From: M0027 sp021713415
GTDB lineage: Bacteria > Pseudomonadota > Gammaproteobacteria > Francisellales > Francisellaceae
Assembly (NCBI GenBank): GCA_021713415.1
Contig: JAKJJQ010000007.1
Coordinates: 24,754 to 88,753, forward strand
Length of the DNA stretch: 64,000 nt
Direction: 5' to 3'
The notes under the pieces were generated by a model. That model was not told where the DNA came from, ran no database searches, and was given only the letters and a program-made list of their open reading frames with translations. Shown here piece by piece: positions 54,364-62,330 of this stretch. Position numbers and translations under genes: made by a program. Within the stretch, counting starts at the first letter, position 1, and each line of letters begins with the position of its first letter.

Positions 54364-55344
54364 TTATTGTAATTCATTATGAAAATCTATTGTAGATACA
54401 GGTGACTTTCTTTCTTGTTTGCTAAAAATAGTTTTAGGACTATGACTACTTTTTTGTGGAGTTAGCCCAGATTCAATTTCTGGAATAATTTGTTTAAAAC
54501 CATTGATTAATTTACCAGTACGTCCGCTTGATAGATCGTTTATATTTTTAGAAGTTAATGATGAATAATCACCAGTTTTTAATGACTCTATGAAATTATT
54601 AATCGCCTGTGTTTTTCTACTTCTTTTCGTATGGAATGTATCACTTTTCATTGTTTGAATATGTGAAGTTAAATTGTCGATTAGGCGTAATTTAGCATAG
54701 TTAGTCAAGCTTTGGTTTGGCATTCCAGGAACACCTGTATTATGCGCATTAATTATTGCACCAATATCTTGTATTGTAATTAAATCAGGATTAGATTTAT
54801 CAGCATTTTGTCTAATCGTTTGATGAACAGTATGATTAGGAGTTACTCTAGGATCTGCATCAGGAATTAAAAACGTATCTTTATCATTTAATAAAATATC
54901 AGCTTCAAGCGCAAGCCATTGTGCACATTGTTGTAATGTTTGATATTGTGCTTCATCTTTAGGATTGCTATGCTCATACAGTCCATAATAAGCATCTTTA
55001 ATTGCATTAATATATTTATCTTGATTTCTTTGCCATTGTTTTTCATAAAATTCTAGATGTGATTGTAATTGTGTTAATTTAATTTTTTCTTCTATCGGTG
55101 TGTGGGCTATTTGATCTTTAAGTGATGCAATATTTCCTAGTAAGTTAGCGATTTCATGTAAAGTAAAAGCTTGTGATTGATATGGCTTAGGCTTAGATTC
55201 AAAAGGTAAGCCGATACGGTAGCCTGAAAAACTATAAGCATCTAATGTCATTTCCATATCATGGTGGCTTTTAAATTGATTTTCATTTCCCATAAAGCTA
55301 AGAATATCAGATTGAAGTTGTTTTTGACTGCTAAAATTTGGCAT
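54364..55344 (-). CDS. Hypothetical protein, effector-like
   Basis: A 326-residue hydrophilic protein I cannot place in a family. It is rich in asparagine, glutamine, serine and lysine, has no signal peptide or membrane helix, and carries helical stretches (about 65-110 and 215-260). A strong AAGGAGAT site precedes ATG 55344, so it is surely expressed. Its composition and helical C-terminal region resemble type IV secretion effectors of Legionella-like bacteria, but this is an impression and no motif proves it. It stands alone on the minus strand, with a long upstream gap. Confidence 0.7.
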   Translation of the reverse strand: MPNFSSQKQLQSDILSFMGNENQFKSHHDMEMTLDAYSFSGYRIGLPFESKPKPYQSQAFTLHEIANLLGNIASLKDQIAHTPIEEKIKLTQLQSHLEFYEKQWQRNQDKYINAIKDAYYGLYEHSNPKDEAQYQTLQQCAQWLALEADILLNDKDTFLIPDADPRVTPNHTVHQTIRQNADKSNPDLITIQDIGAIINAHNTGVPGMPNQSLTNYAKLRLIDNLTSHIQTMKSDTFHTKRSRKTQAINNFIESLKTGDYSSLTSKNINDLSSGRTGKLINGFKQIIPEIESGLTPQKSSHSPKTIFSKQERKSPVSTIDFHNELQ

Positions 55345-55704
55345 AATGTATCTCCTTTTGATTGATTAATTTTATTTATAAATTTGAGTGTGAAAAGGAG
55401 TATAAATAGTTATTAAATTTAGTATCACTGACTTGTTAACTTTATGTTTCAATTGAATTTTTTGAGTCTTCATGTTAGAAATAAAGTGTTTAAATTGTAA
55501 TATTTATGCGTTGCTATAAGTTCAATATGTCTGATTAAGTTGCTCTTTTTCATATGGAGTTTTAAATAGATATTTTGAAGCATTTTCTCTTATGACAATG
55601 TGATTTTGCAATAAAAAATGTGTCTATTTGGCACTTTTAGTTGAATATTGTTACATTTTTTGTTAAGCTAGTTATATAAAAATTACCTACATAAGGAGAG
55701 GCTA
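55345..55704. other. Intergenic region between the unknown gene and the toxin-antitoxin pair
   Basis: A 360-base AT-rich gap between divergent genes, the longest non-coding stretch of the window. It holds the ribosome sites of both flanking genes and a candidate plus-strand promoter near 55648-55680. I see no RNA gene, no long repeat and no reading frame longer than about 20 codons. A TGGCAC at 55629 was checked and does not form a good sigma-54 site. Confidence 0.6.
55648..55680 (+). promoter_or_regulatory. Candidate promoter of the toxin-antitoxin operon
   Basis: TTGTTA (55648-55653) is followed by TATATAAA (55673-55680), giving a 19-base spacer to TATATA; a shifted -35 TTACAT (55651-55656) gives 16 bases to the same -10. 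The exact boxes are uncertain. The site lies about 30 bases before an AAGGAGAGG ribosome site for the antitoxin. Confidence 0.4.
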
Positions 55705-55926
55705 ATGTCGCAAACAACTCGATTATCAGATGAATTGATTGAACTAGCTAAAATTAGAGGTGAGGTTGAGCATCGTTCAAGTGCAAAGCAAATTGAATAC
55801 TGGGCAACAATAGGACGTATTGCTGAAGATAATCCAGATTTACCTTATTCTTTTATTAAAGATAGCTTAATTGCAAAAGCAGAAATGGATGCAGGGCTAG
55901 TCAGTGATTATGAATTTGAAAGTTAA
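55705..55926 (+). CDS. ParD-like antitoxin
   Basis: A 73-residue protein. The opening TTRLSDELIELAKIRGEVEHRSSAKQIEYWATIGRIAEDNP is characteristic of the ParD-like antitoxin group, with a short N-terminal DNA-binding arm and helices, and a C-terminal part that should bind toxin. A very strong ribosome site (AAGGAGAGG) precedes ATG 55705, in contrast to the weak one of the toxin, so antitoxin would be made in excess. It overlaps the toxin gene by 17 bases; autoregulation is likely from family knowledge. Confidence 0.85.
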   Translation: MSQTTRLSDELIELAKIRGEVEHRSSAKQIEYWATIGRIAEDNPDLPYSFIKDSLIAKAEMDAGLVSDYEFES

Positions 55927-56209
55927 ACAGATTAAACAAACAAATAAGTTTAAAAATACGTTTAAAAAATTACCAAAAAAATATAAGCTTTTAATTGATC
56001 AAGAAATAAAAAAAATAATAAAAAATCCATATCTTGGAGAGAAAAAGAAAGGAGATTTGGCTTATTTGTATGTACATAAATTTAAAATAAATCAACAACA
56101 GTTATTGTTGGGTTATCATTTTGAAGACAGTCAACTGATATTAACATTGCTTCATTTATCTACGCATGAAAACTTCTATCGTGATATTAAACAAGTTTCA
56201 GTTAAATAA
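55910..56209 (+). CDS. RelE/ParE-family toxin
   Basis: A 99-residue basic protein. The RelE/ParE-like fold shows in FKNTFKKLPKKYKLLIDQEI (N-terminal helices), YVHKFKINQQQLLLGYHF and LILTLLHLSTHENFYRDI (beta strands with a late histidine). ATG 55910 is chosen over GTG 55904. It begins within the antitoxin gene, the usual order for a type II pair. Whether the target is mRNA on the ribosome or gyrase is not decidable by eye. The gene looks intact. Confidence 0.85.
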   Translation: MNLKVKQIKQTNKFKNTFKKLPKKYKLLIDQEIKKIIKNPYLGEKKKGDLAYLYVHKFKINQQQLLLGYHFEDSQLILTLLHLSTHENFYRDIKQVSVK

Positions 56210-56214
56210 TTTAT

Positions 56215-56388
56215 TTAAACACAGAGCCTTCGAATTAACTTTGTAATAGGAATGATTTTTTCTGATATTTTTGAAGGTGTATATTTGCTTATGTTCTCTG
56301 GTTGAAGTGATTGATAATTTAATCGTTGGCGATCACTTGCAATTACATATAAGGTCTTAGTTAAGAGATTTTTTTGTTGTTTCATCAT
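56215..56388 (-). CDS. Small basic protein of unknown function downstream of lexA
   Basis: A 57-codon gene immediately behind lexA, eight bases after its stop, with an excellent ribosome site (AAGGGGAAAG at 56389-56398 on the minus strand) overlapping the lexA end. The protein starts MMKQQKNLL and ends LIRRLCV; it is basic, has no membrane segment, and I recognise no family. A second ATG one codon on is equally possible. Co-transcription with lexA suggests it is part of the DNA-damage response, in the position where some Gammaproteobacteria carry sulA, but it is too short to be SulA. Confidence 0.65.
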   Translation of the reverse strand: MMKQQKNLLTKTLYVIASDRQRLNYQSLQPENISKYTPSKISEKIIPITKLIRRLCV

Positions 56389-56396
56389 CTTTCCCC

Positions 56397-56987
56397 TTAG
56401 GCTTTAAAACATTGTTTATCGAAACGTGCACCTAAATAGATACCTTGAATTTGTACTTGGTTTTTATCATAAGTTTGCGGTTTAAGTTGTTGGTTATGCG
56501 GGATTAAGGTAATGCTTGCATCATCATTGAAGCGAACTTCTTTTAATGTTGCTTCACTATGATCGATTAAGGCAACTACAATCATACCATTTTTAATATC
56601 ACTTTGTTGTTGAATTAAGACATAGTCACCATCTAAAATACCAGAATCTACCATTGAGTCGCCTGAGACTTCTAAAAAAAATAGATTCGGTGCTTGAAGC
56701 AGTTGATTAAGGGATAACTGCTCGATAACTTCAAAGGCTTCAATTGGTTTACCGGCTGCAATTTTACCCATTAAGGGCAGCGTATTATGTGCTTTGTGAA
56801 TGATTTGATTTGATTCGGATAAATAACCTTTCTCTCTTAATTTTTTAACTAATTTGCAGATTGCCATTTTGGAAACACCTTGAATACGACCAAGCTCAGA
56901 ATACGCTGCAATATAACCTTCATTTTCATAGATTGATTCAATCAATTGTAGTAGTTGTGCTTCTTTTTTTGTCAATGGCTGTTGCAT
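56397..56987 (-). CDS. lexA: LexA repressor
   Basis: SOS repressor/self-cleaving protease of 196 residues. It has an N-terminal winged helix (about 5-65), the cleavage site A78-G79 in GKIAAGKPIEA, catalytic S111 in SGDSMVDSGILDGD and K149 in ATLKEV, so self-cleavage should work. The recognition helix (VSKMAICKLVKKL) differs from E. coli LexA, consistent with a different operator; no CTGT-N8-ACAG box is seen upstream. It is divergent from an AhpD-like gene and followed by a small gene probably in the same operon. Confidence 0.92.
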   Translation of the reverse strand: MQQPLTKKEAQLLQLIESIYENEGYIAAYSELGRIQGVSKMAICKLVKKLREKGYLSESNQIIHKAHNTLPLMGKIAAGKPIEAFEVIEQLSLNQLLQAPNLFFLEVSGDSMVDSGILDGDYVLIQQQSDIKNGMIVVALIDHSEATLKEVRFNDDASITLIPHNQQLKPQTYDKNQVQIQGIYLGARFDKQCFKA

Positions 56988-57017
56988 AAGACTTATCCAA
57001 ATATTGGTTTATTTTGT

Positions 57018-57046
57018 AGTATAGAGTTTACTAAAGGTTTACGCAA
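57018..57046 (-). promoter_or_regulatory. lexA promoter with direct-repeat candidate operator
   Basis: On the minus strand TTGCGT (57041-57046) and TATACT (57018-57023) are spaced by exactly 17 bases, a near-consensus promoter about 30 bases before the lexA start. Within it two copies of GTAAAC stand 11 bases apart (57037-57042 and 57026-57031), on one face of the helix, filling the spacer. This is a plausible autoregulatory LexA operator, different from the E. coli SOS box. Confidence 0.55.
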
Positions 57047-57052
57047 GTCGAT

Positions 57053-57081
57053 TTGTATCATTTATTTAAGTTAACTATGCT
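57053..57081 (+). promoter_or_regulatory. Candidate promoter of the AhpD-like gene
   Basis: TTGTAT (57053-57058) and TATGCT (57076-57081) with a 17-base spacer lie about 45 bases upstream of the ATG at 57126, which has an AAGGA site. The -35 elements of this and the lexA promoter are almost adjacent, so one regulator could affect both. Confidence 0.5.
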
Positions 57082-57125
57082 ATGCTATTGATTTAAAGTT
57101 AATAAAATAATTTAAGGAAACAGCT

Positions 57126-57548
57126 ATGCGCCTTGAATATTATGCATTATCAAAGGATTTATTTAATGGTTTGATTGAAGTTAAAAATAAAATTCAACAA
57201 TGTGGCTTAGATAAAAAATTAATTGAATTAATGTATCTTAGAATCTCTCAGATTAATGGTTGCCAATATTGTATTAAAGTTCATAGCGCTGATTTAGCTA
57301 AACAAGGAGAGTCACAACAACGTATCGATGCAGTAAATAATTGGCAAGATAGTAGCTTATTTACGGATCAAGAAAAAACTGCGTTTGCTTGGGCAGAGAG
57401 CTTAACCAATATCAAAGAGACTCAAGCTGATGATCGCTATTATCAACCATTAAAAGCTTGTTTTTCTGATAAAGAAATATCTGATTTAACTTTTGCAGTT
57501 GCACTAATGAATGCCTTTAACCGTCTTGCAATTGCACTTGGTCATTAA
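57126..57548 (+). CDS. Carboxymuconolactone decarboxylase/AhpD-like family protein
   Basis: A 140-residue all-helical protein with the AhpD-core motif: E34, then C46 and C49 (GCQYC) and H53, the pattern of the peroxidase proton relay, so it is likely a small thiol-dependent alkylhydroperoxidase rather than a decarboxylase. An AAGGA site precedes ATG 57126. It stands alone, divergent from lexA, with its own candidate promoter. Physiological substrate unknown. Confidence 0.88.
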   Translation: MRLEYYALSKDLFNGLIEVKNKIQQCGLDKKLIELMYLRISQINGCQYCIKVHSADLAKQGESQQRIDAVNNWQDSSLFTDQEKTAFAWAESLTNIKETQADDRYYQPLKACFSDKEISDLTFAVALMNAFNRLAIALGH

Positions 57549-57573
57549 TCTTTTTACCAAATAAGAATAAATC

Positions 57574-57602
57574 TTGCTCAATGGGGCATTATTCCTTAAT
57601 AT
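57574..57602 (+). promoter_or_regulatory. Candidate promoter of pdxS-pdxT
   Basis: TTGCTC (57574-57579) and TAATAT (57597-57602) with a 17-base spacer, about 45 bases before pdxS. Both boxes are partial matches, so this is a weak call made because the gap to the previous gene needs a promoter. Confidence 0.35.
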
Positions 57603-57647
57603 TGTAGCCCAAAATAACTTTAATCAATTGCATAAGTGGAGATTTCG

Positions 57648-58514
57648 ATGGATGTTAAAATTGGTTTAGCAGATATGCTAAAAGGTGGCGTTATTATGGA
57701 TGTTACCGATAGTAAACAAGCAATCATAGCTCAAGAAGCTGGCGCTGTTGCTGTTATGGCTTTAGAACGTGTACCAGCTGATATCCGTAAAGAAGGTGGT
57801 GTTGCTAGAATGAGTGACCCTAAAATGATTAAAGAGATTATGGATTCTGTCAGTATTCCTGTAATGGCGAAGGTAAGAATTGGTCATTTTGTTGAAGCAT
57901 CTATTTTGCAATCTATGGGTATTGACTTTATTGATGAAAGTGAAGTATTAACACCGGCAGATGACGAAAATCATATTAATAAGCATGCCTTTCAAGCGCC
58001 GTTTGTTTGTGGCTGTAGAAACTTAGGCGAAGCATTAAGAAGAATTGGTGAAGGTGCTGCATTAATCCGTACCAAAGGTGAAGCAGGTACAGGCAATGTA
58101 ATCGAAGCTGTTCGTCACTTAAGAACTATCAATCGTGAAATGAAAGCATTAACGGTTTTAAATGATGATGAATTAATGGTTGCAGCTAAAAAATTACAAG
58201 CACCGTTTGAATTAGTTAAGTACGTTGCTAAAAATGGCAAGCTTCCTGTGCCTAATTTTGCAGCAGGTGGTGTTGCAACGCCAGCTGATGCTGCATTAAT
58301 GATGGAATTAGGTGCCGAAAGTGTCTTTGTTGGTAGTGGTATCTTTAAGTCAGATAATCCACAAAAACGAGCGAATGCAATTGTTCAAGCAGTAACTCAC
58401 TTTAAAGATCACAAACTATTAGCTGAAATCTCAGAAGATTTAGGTGCACCAATGACAGGTATTAATATGGATGAGATCATTGAAAAAGAGCTAATGCATA
58501 CTAGAGGCAATTAA
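57648..58514 (+). CDS. pdxS: Pyridoxal 5'-phosphate synthase subunit PdxS
   Basis: Synthase half of the DXP-independent vitamin B6 pathway: condenses ribose 5-phosphate, glyceraldehyde 3-phosphate and ammonia. The 288-residue TIM-barrel has D18, K75 (MAKVRIGHF) and K143 (RTKGEAGTGN), the known imine-forming lysines. ATG 57648 gives the family length and has GGAG upstream; GTG 57636 is in frame but less likely. It overlaps pdxT by one base. This route replaces the PdxA/PdxJ route of enteric bacteria, as is also the case in Francisella to my knowledge. Confidence 0.96.
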   Translation: MDVKIGLADMLKGGVIMDVTDSKQAIIAQEAGAVAVMALERVPADIRKEGGVARMSDPKMIKEIMDSVSIPVMAKVRIGHFVEASILQSMGIDFIDESEVLTPADDENHINKHAFQAPFVCGCRNLGEALRRIGEGAALIRTKGEAGTGNVIEAVRHLRTINREMKALTVLNDDELMVAAKKLQAPFELVKYVAKNGKLPVPNFAAGGVATPADAALMMELGAESVFVGSGIFKSDNPQKRANAIVQAVTHFKDHKLLAEISEDLGAPMTGINMDEIIEKELMHTRGN

Positions 58515-59125
58515 TGAGTGATCTAACTGTTGGTATTCTTGCCTTACAAGGGAATTACCACTCACATTACCAGTGTCTTAATAAGCTTGGCATCGATACT
58601 ATTTTTATTTCTAAACCCGAAGCGTTATCAACGGTTGATGGTTTAATATTACCTGGAGGTGAGTCAGGTGTTATACTTAAACATTTTCAGTATAATCAAC
58701 AGTGGCAAGAAGCATTAAATCAATTTCATCAGCAAAAAAAACCAATACTAGGTACTTGTGCTGGTATTATTTTATTAGCAAAAGAAGTTGAACCAGAACA
58801 ATCCTCATTAGGATTTATTGATGTTAAAGTCACAAGAAATGCATATGGCCGGCAATTACAAAGTAGTAATGACTTAGTTTCTTTTTATTTGGATCAAACA
58901 GAGCAAAATAATGATAAAACAGATGTGCTTGTCTCTTTTATCCGTGCGCCTAAAATTGAAGCTATTCTTTCAAATAATGTCGATATCATTGCTAAGCGGA
59001 ACCAAGAAATTGTCGGTGTTAGACAAGCGAATGTATTTGCGTTAACCTGTCATCCAGAATATACAACAACGCTTGTTCATCAAAATTTTATAGAAGCAAT
59101 TCAATCACTCAGTAGCACCGCCTAA
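58514..59125 (+). CDS. pdxT: Pyridoxal 5'-phosphate synthase glutaminase subunit PdxT
   Basis: Glutaminase that supplies ammonia to PdxS, 203 residues. LPGGESGVI forms the oxyanion region, C82 in GTCAG is the nucleophile, and H180 and E182 in CHPEYT complete the triad. Directly coupled to pdxS. Its 3' end overlaps the convergent lolA by 21 bases. Confidence 0.95.
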   Translation: MSDLTVGILALQGNYHSHYQCLNKLGIDTIFISKPEALSTVDGLILPGGESGVILKHFQYNQQWQEALNQFHQQKKPILGTCAGIILLAKEVEPEQSSLGFIDVKVTRNAYGRQLQSSNDLVSFYLDQTEQNNDKTDVLVSFIRAPKIEAILSNNVDIIAKRNQEIVGVRQANVFALTCHPEYTTTLVHQNFIEAIQSLSSTA

Positions 59126-59752
59126 GACATCAACACCTTTTGGTGGTGTAAAATCAAAAAAGCTTGTATTGATTTTATCGTAATTATATTTATCAAATAG
59201 GATATAGGTATCAATGCCGGTACTTGTTCTTAGGGTTAGCTTTTTTAAATTACCGTTATCAAAATATAAAATAATTTTATTAATCGCGACACTTTCTTTA
59301 TCTTTAGGAATTAATGTAAAGGTATTTTTCTTACGTTCATAAATAAAAAACAGATCATTTAATGTTTTAGGATCTCCTCTTAATAGTAATAATATTGGTG
59401 CTTGAGAGATCGTTTTAGGGACATTTTGAACAGTGACTTGTTCTAAGTCCATATCATAGTTCCATAATTTTTTACCATTAGAAACTAAAAGCTGTTTATT
59501 AGGCTTTAATACTTCCCATTTAAAAAAGCTTGGCTGTTTTACCCATAATGTGCCATAACTGACTGACTTATTACCAGTTGACTTATCAACAACCGTTTGC
59601 ATGAAATTAGCTTGATAGCTTGAGATATGATGAATATGTTGTAATAGCTCATCAGTTGGTGTTGAGTTTTGCATCGCATAGATTGGTCTTATTAATACCA
59701 AGAAACTAAATAAGATGACAAAGTATTTAAATTTATAAATGAGTTGAAACAT
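59105..59752 (-). CDS. lolA: Outer-membrane lipoprotein carrier protein LolA
   Basis: Periplasmic chaperone that carries lipoproteins from LolCDE to the outer membrane, 215 residues. The N-terminus is a signal peptide (hydrophobic 10-22, cleavage probably after IYA near residue 26). The mature part shows the LolA pattern YQANFMQTVVD, GTLWVKQPSFFKWEV, LWNYDMDLEQVTV. It starts next to the ftsK stop, an order (ftsK-lolA) common in Gammaproteobacteria. Confidence 0.93.
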   Translation of the reverse strand: MFQLIYKFKYFVILFSFLVLIRPIYAMQNSTPTDELLQHIHHISSYQANFMQTVVDKSTGNKSVSYGTLWVKQPSFFKWEVLKPNKQLLVSNGKKLWNYDMDLEQVTVQNVPKTISQAPILLLLRGDPKTLNDLFFIYERKKNTFTLIPKDKESVAINKIILYFDNGNLKKLTLRTSTGIDTYILFDKYNYDKINTSFFDFTPPKGVDVLGGATE

Positions 59753-62194
59753 TTATGACGGTCTCCTAACTAAAACTTCTCTTAAGCCATTTTGTTGCAT
59801 TTCACTGACAATGCCAGCTGCTTCCATATCTTCGATTAATCGAGCAGCACGATTATAGCCAATGCGTAAACGCCTCTGAATACTTGAGATAGAAGCACGT
59901 TGACTTTCAAGTACAATTTGTACAGCCTGATCATAGAGTGAGTCTTTTTCACCACCTCCTTGTTGATCATCACTTTCTTCATCATCGAGTGAAGCTGTTT
60001 GTGTGATCGTTTCAATATAATTTGGTGTCGAATCATTTTTCAGTGCATTAACAACACGATGAACTTCATCATCACTGACAAAAGCACCATGTAATCGATG
60101 CGGAACACCACTGCCAGGTGGCAAATACAACATATCACCATGGCCTAGTAATTGTTCAGCCCCTTGTTGATCAATAATAGTGCGCGAATCAATTTTTGAA
60201 GAGACTTGAAAGGCAATTCGAGTAGGGATATTGGCTTTGATTAAGCCTGTTACTACATCAACCGAAGGCCTTTGTGTTGCTAAAATTAAGTGAATACCAG
60301 CAGCACGTGCTTTCTGTGCGATACGTGCAATAAGTTCTTCAACTTTTTTACCAACCACCATCATCATATCGGCAAATTCATCGGCAACTACGACAATATA
60401 TGGCAATTTTGATAAGCTTGGCGCATCTTCTTCTGAGCCAGGATGTGCTTTTAACCACAGTGGATCTTTAATTGGTTTATCACTTTTTTCTTGTTGCTTA
60501 ATTTTATCATTTAAGCCGGCAATGTTCCTTACGCCTACAGCGGCCATTAATTCATAACGTCGGTCCATCTCTTTAACACACCAGCGTAATGCATTTGCTG
60601 CTTCAGTCATATCAGTTACAACAGGTGTTAATAAGTGAGGAATACCATCATAGATAGATAGTTCAAGCATTTTGGGGTCTATCATAATTAAACGTAGATC
60701 TTCTGGGGTACTTTTATAGAGCATACTTAAAAGCATTGCATTAACTCCAACAGATTTACCAGAGCCTGTCGTACCTGCAACTAATAAGTGTGGCATTTTA
60801 GCTAAATTGGCAACAGATGGGCTACCGGCAATATCTTTGCCTAAGCCAAGTGTTACCGGTGTATTTGATTTTAAAAATTGATCACTTGATAATATTTCTT
60901 TTAAGCGTACTGTTTCGCGTTTTTGATTGGGAATTTCAAGTCCTACATAGGGCTTGCCTGGAATGACTTCAACAACTCTAACACGTGGAATTGATAGTGA
61001 TCTGGCAATATCTTGAGATAAGGTGCTTAAACGTGATACCTTAATCCCAGGTGCTAATTCTAACTCAAAGCGTGTAATAACAGGGCCAGGGTAGACACCA
61101 GCAACGCGGACGGTGATATTATAATCGGCTAACTTTTGCTCAACTAGGCGTGCAAGGTTTTCTAAAGTTTCTTCAGAGACTTGGGCGGGGCGTGCTTCTG
61201 GATCATCTAATAAATCAAGTGTTGGTAAGCTTGTACCTTGGCTATTGGATACGGTTAATGATGCAAATTCTGGTTGTTTTTTCTTTTTAGGTTTGTCTGT
61301 TGCTTGTGCTTGACTATGTTGATTCATTAGTTCATCAAAGGATAAGTTAGGCGTGATTTTTCCTTGTTTTGTTTCTTTTGGTGGTTTTTGCGTTATTTTA
61401 TGATCAGCTTCTGGTTCTATATATAATGGTTTGTTATCAACTAACTGTTTATCTTTAATCTTTTTTTCTTCTTTAGCATCAGTGCGTGCTTTTTTAGCTT
61501 CATTTTTAATATTGCCTAAGGTTGAAGATGTTTTAAGTGTTGCTTTTTTGGTAATTTTAAATAAGCCTTTGAAAGTATTGACTAATGCAAAAAGCCAGTT
61601 TAAGCCAGAGAAAAGAGTAAGACCTAATGCGAGCATGGTAATAAATACAATAATGCTACCACCAATACTTAAATAACTATTGGTATATTCATTGAGTATG
61701 TAGCCTGTAATGCCCCCAGCACCTTGTGGTAAGCCTGTGTGATAATCAATAAAAATTAATTCTGCTAATGCGCTGCCTGCGCCAAAAGTTAAAATAATAC
61801 CTAACCAGCGTAAAATCATAAGACTTATGGCACGATCATTAAAGCTTTGTCTTTCTTGATAGATAACCCATAGGCCATAAATCATTAAAAATGGAATTAA
61901 ATAGGCAAAAAGACCAAATAGAGATAATAAAATATCAGCGCTATAAGCACCCACTTCTCCAGCAGTATTATGTACAATACCATTGGATTTAATTTGTGAC
62001 CAACCTGGATCATTTGCATTATAAGTGACAAGGCTGATAAAAATAAACACAGCAACAGCACCGATAATGATTAATGAGGCAATTTTAAGGCGCTCTAATA
62101 AGGGAGAGTCTATAGCTTCAACATGCTTTCTTCGATTGACTTTACTTACTTTAGTTTTTTTTGTTTTTTTACTGCTTGGATTTACTAGTTTCAT
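59753..62194 (-). CDS. ftsK: DNA translocase FtsK
   Basis: Septal motor that clears and resolves chromosome termini, 813 residues. Four N-terminal membrane segments (about 35-60, 85-115, 125-150, 165-205) are followed by a fairly short charged linker, the RecA-like motor with Walker A GTTGSGKS near residue 475 and a DEFAD Walker B, and the C-terminal winged-helix gamma domain (about 745-805, RRLRIGYNRAARLIEDME) that reads KOPS sites. Shorter linker than in E. coli (1329 residues). Probably transcribed with lolA. Confidence 0.96.
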   Translation of the reverse strand: MKLVNPSSKKTKKTKVSKVNRRKHVEAIDSPLLERLKIASLIIIGAVAVFIFISLVTYNANDPGWSQIKSNGIVHNTAGEVGAYSADILLSLFGLFAYLIPFLMIYGLWVIYQERQSFNDRAISLMILRWLGIILTFGAGSALAELIFIDYHTGLPQGAGGITGYILNEYTNSYLSIGGSIIVFITMLALGLTLFSGLNWLFALVNTFKGLFKITKKATLKTSSTLGNIKNEAKKARTDAKEEKKIKDKQLVDNKPLYIEPEADHKITQKPPKETKQGKITPNLSFDELMNQHSQAQATDKPKKKKQPEFASLTVSNSQGTSLPTLDLLDDPEARPAQVSEETLENLARLVEQKLADYNITVRVAGVYPGPVITRFELELAPGIKVSRLSTLSQDIARSLSIPRVRVVEVIPGKPYVGLEIPNQKRETVRLKEILSSDQFLKSNTPVTLGLGKDIAGSPSVANLAKMPHLLVAGTTGSGKSVGVNAMLLSMLYKSTPEDLRLIMIDPKMLELSIYDGIPHLLTPVVTDMTEAANALRWCVKEMDRRYELMAAVGVRNIAGLNDKIKQQEKSDKPIKDPLWLKAHPGSEEDAPSLSKLPYIVVVADEFADMMMVVGKKVEELIARIAQKARAAGIHLILATQRPSVDVVTGLIKANIPTRIAFQVSSKIDSRTIIDQQGAEQLLGHGDMLYLPPGSGVPHRLHGAFVSDDEVHRVVNALKNDSTPNYIETITQTASLDDEESDDQQGGGEKDSLYDQAVQIVLESQRASISSIQRRLRIGYNRAARLIEDMEAAGIVSEMQQNGLREVLVRRPS

Positions 62195-62214
62195 TTGTTT
62201 TATCTACTTATGCC

Positions 62215-62230
62215 TTAATCAATTGATTAA
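62215..62230. repeat. Perfect 16-base palindrome between ftsK and the aldehyde dehydrogenase
   Basis: TTAATCAATTGATTAA reads the same on both strands. It lies in the 136-base divergent gap, about 20 bases before the ftsK start and about 100 before the dehydrogenase start. It could be an operator for a dimeric repressor; being AT-rich it might also arise by chance. Confidence 0.6.
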
Positions 62231-62330
62231 ATAATTATGATTGTTGTTTGATCACAGTCATTTTTTTCTCTAACCTGTTACAATGATAGCGAATTTTTCA
62301 GGTTTAAAACAAGTTAAAGGACTAATTTAG

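Noticed and set aside
55629..55645. Possible sigma-54 promoter starting TGGCAC
   Set aside because: The second element lacks the GC dinucleotide at the required spacing.
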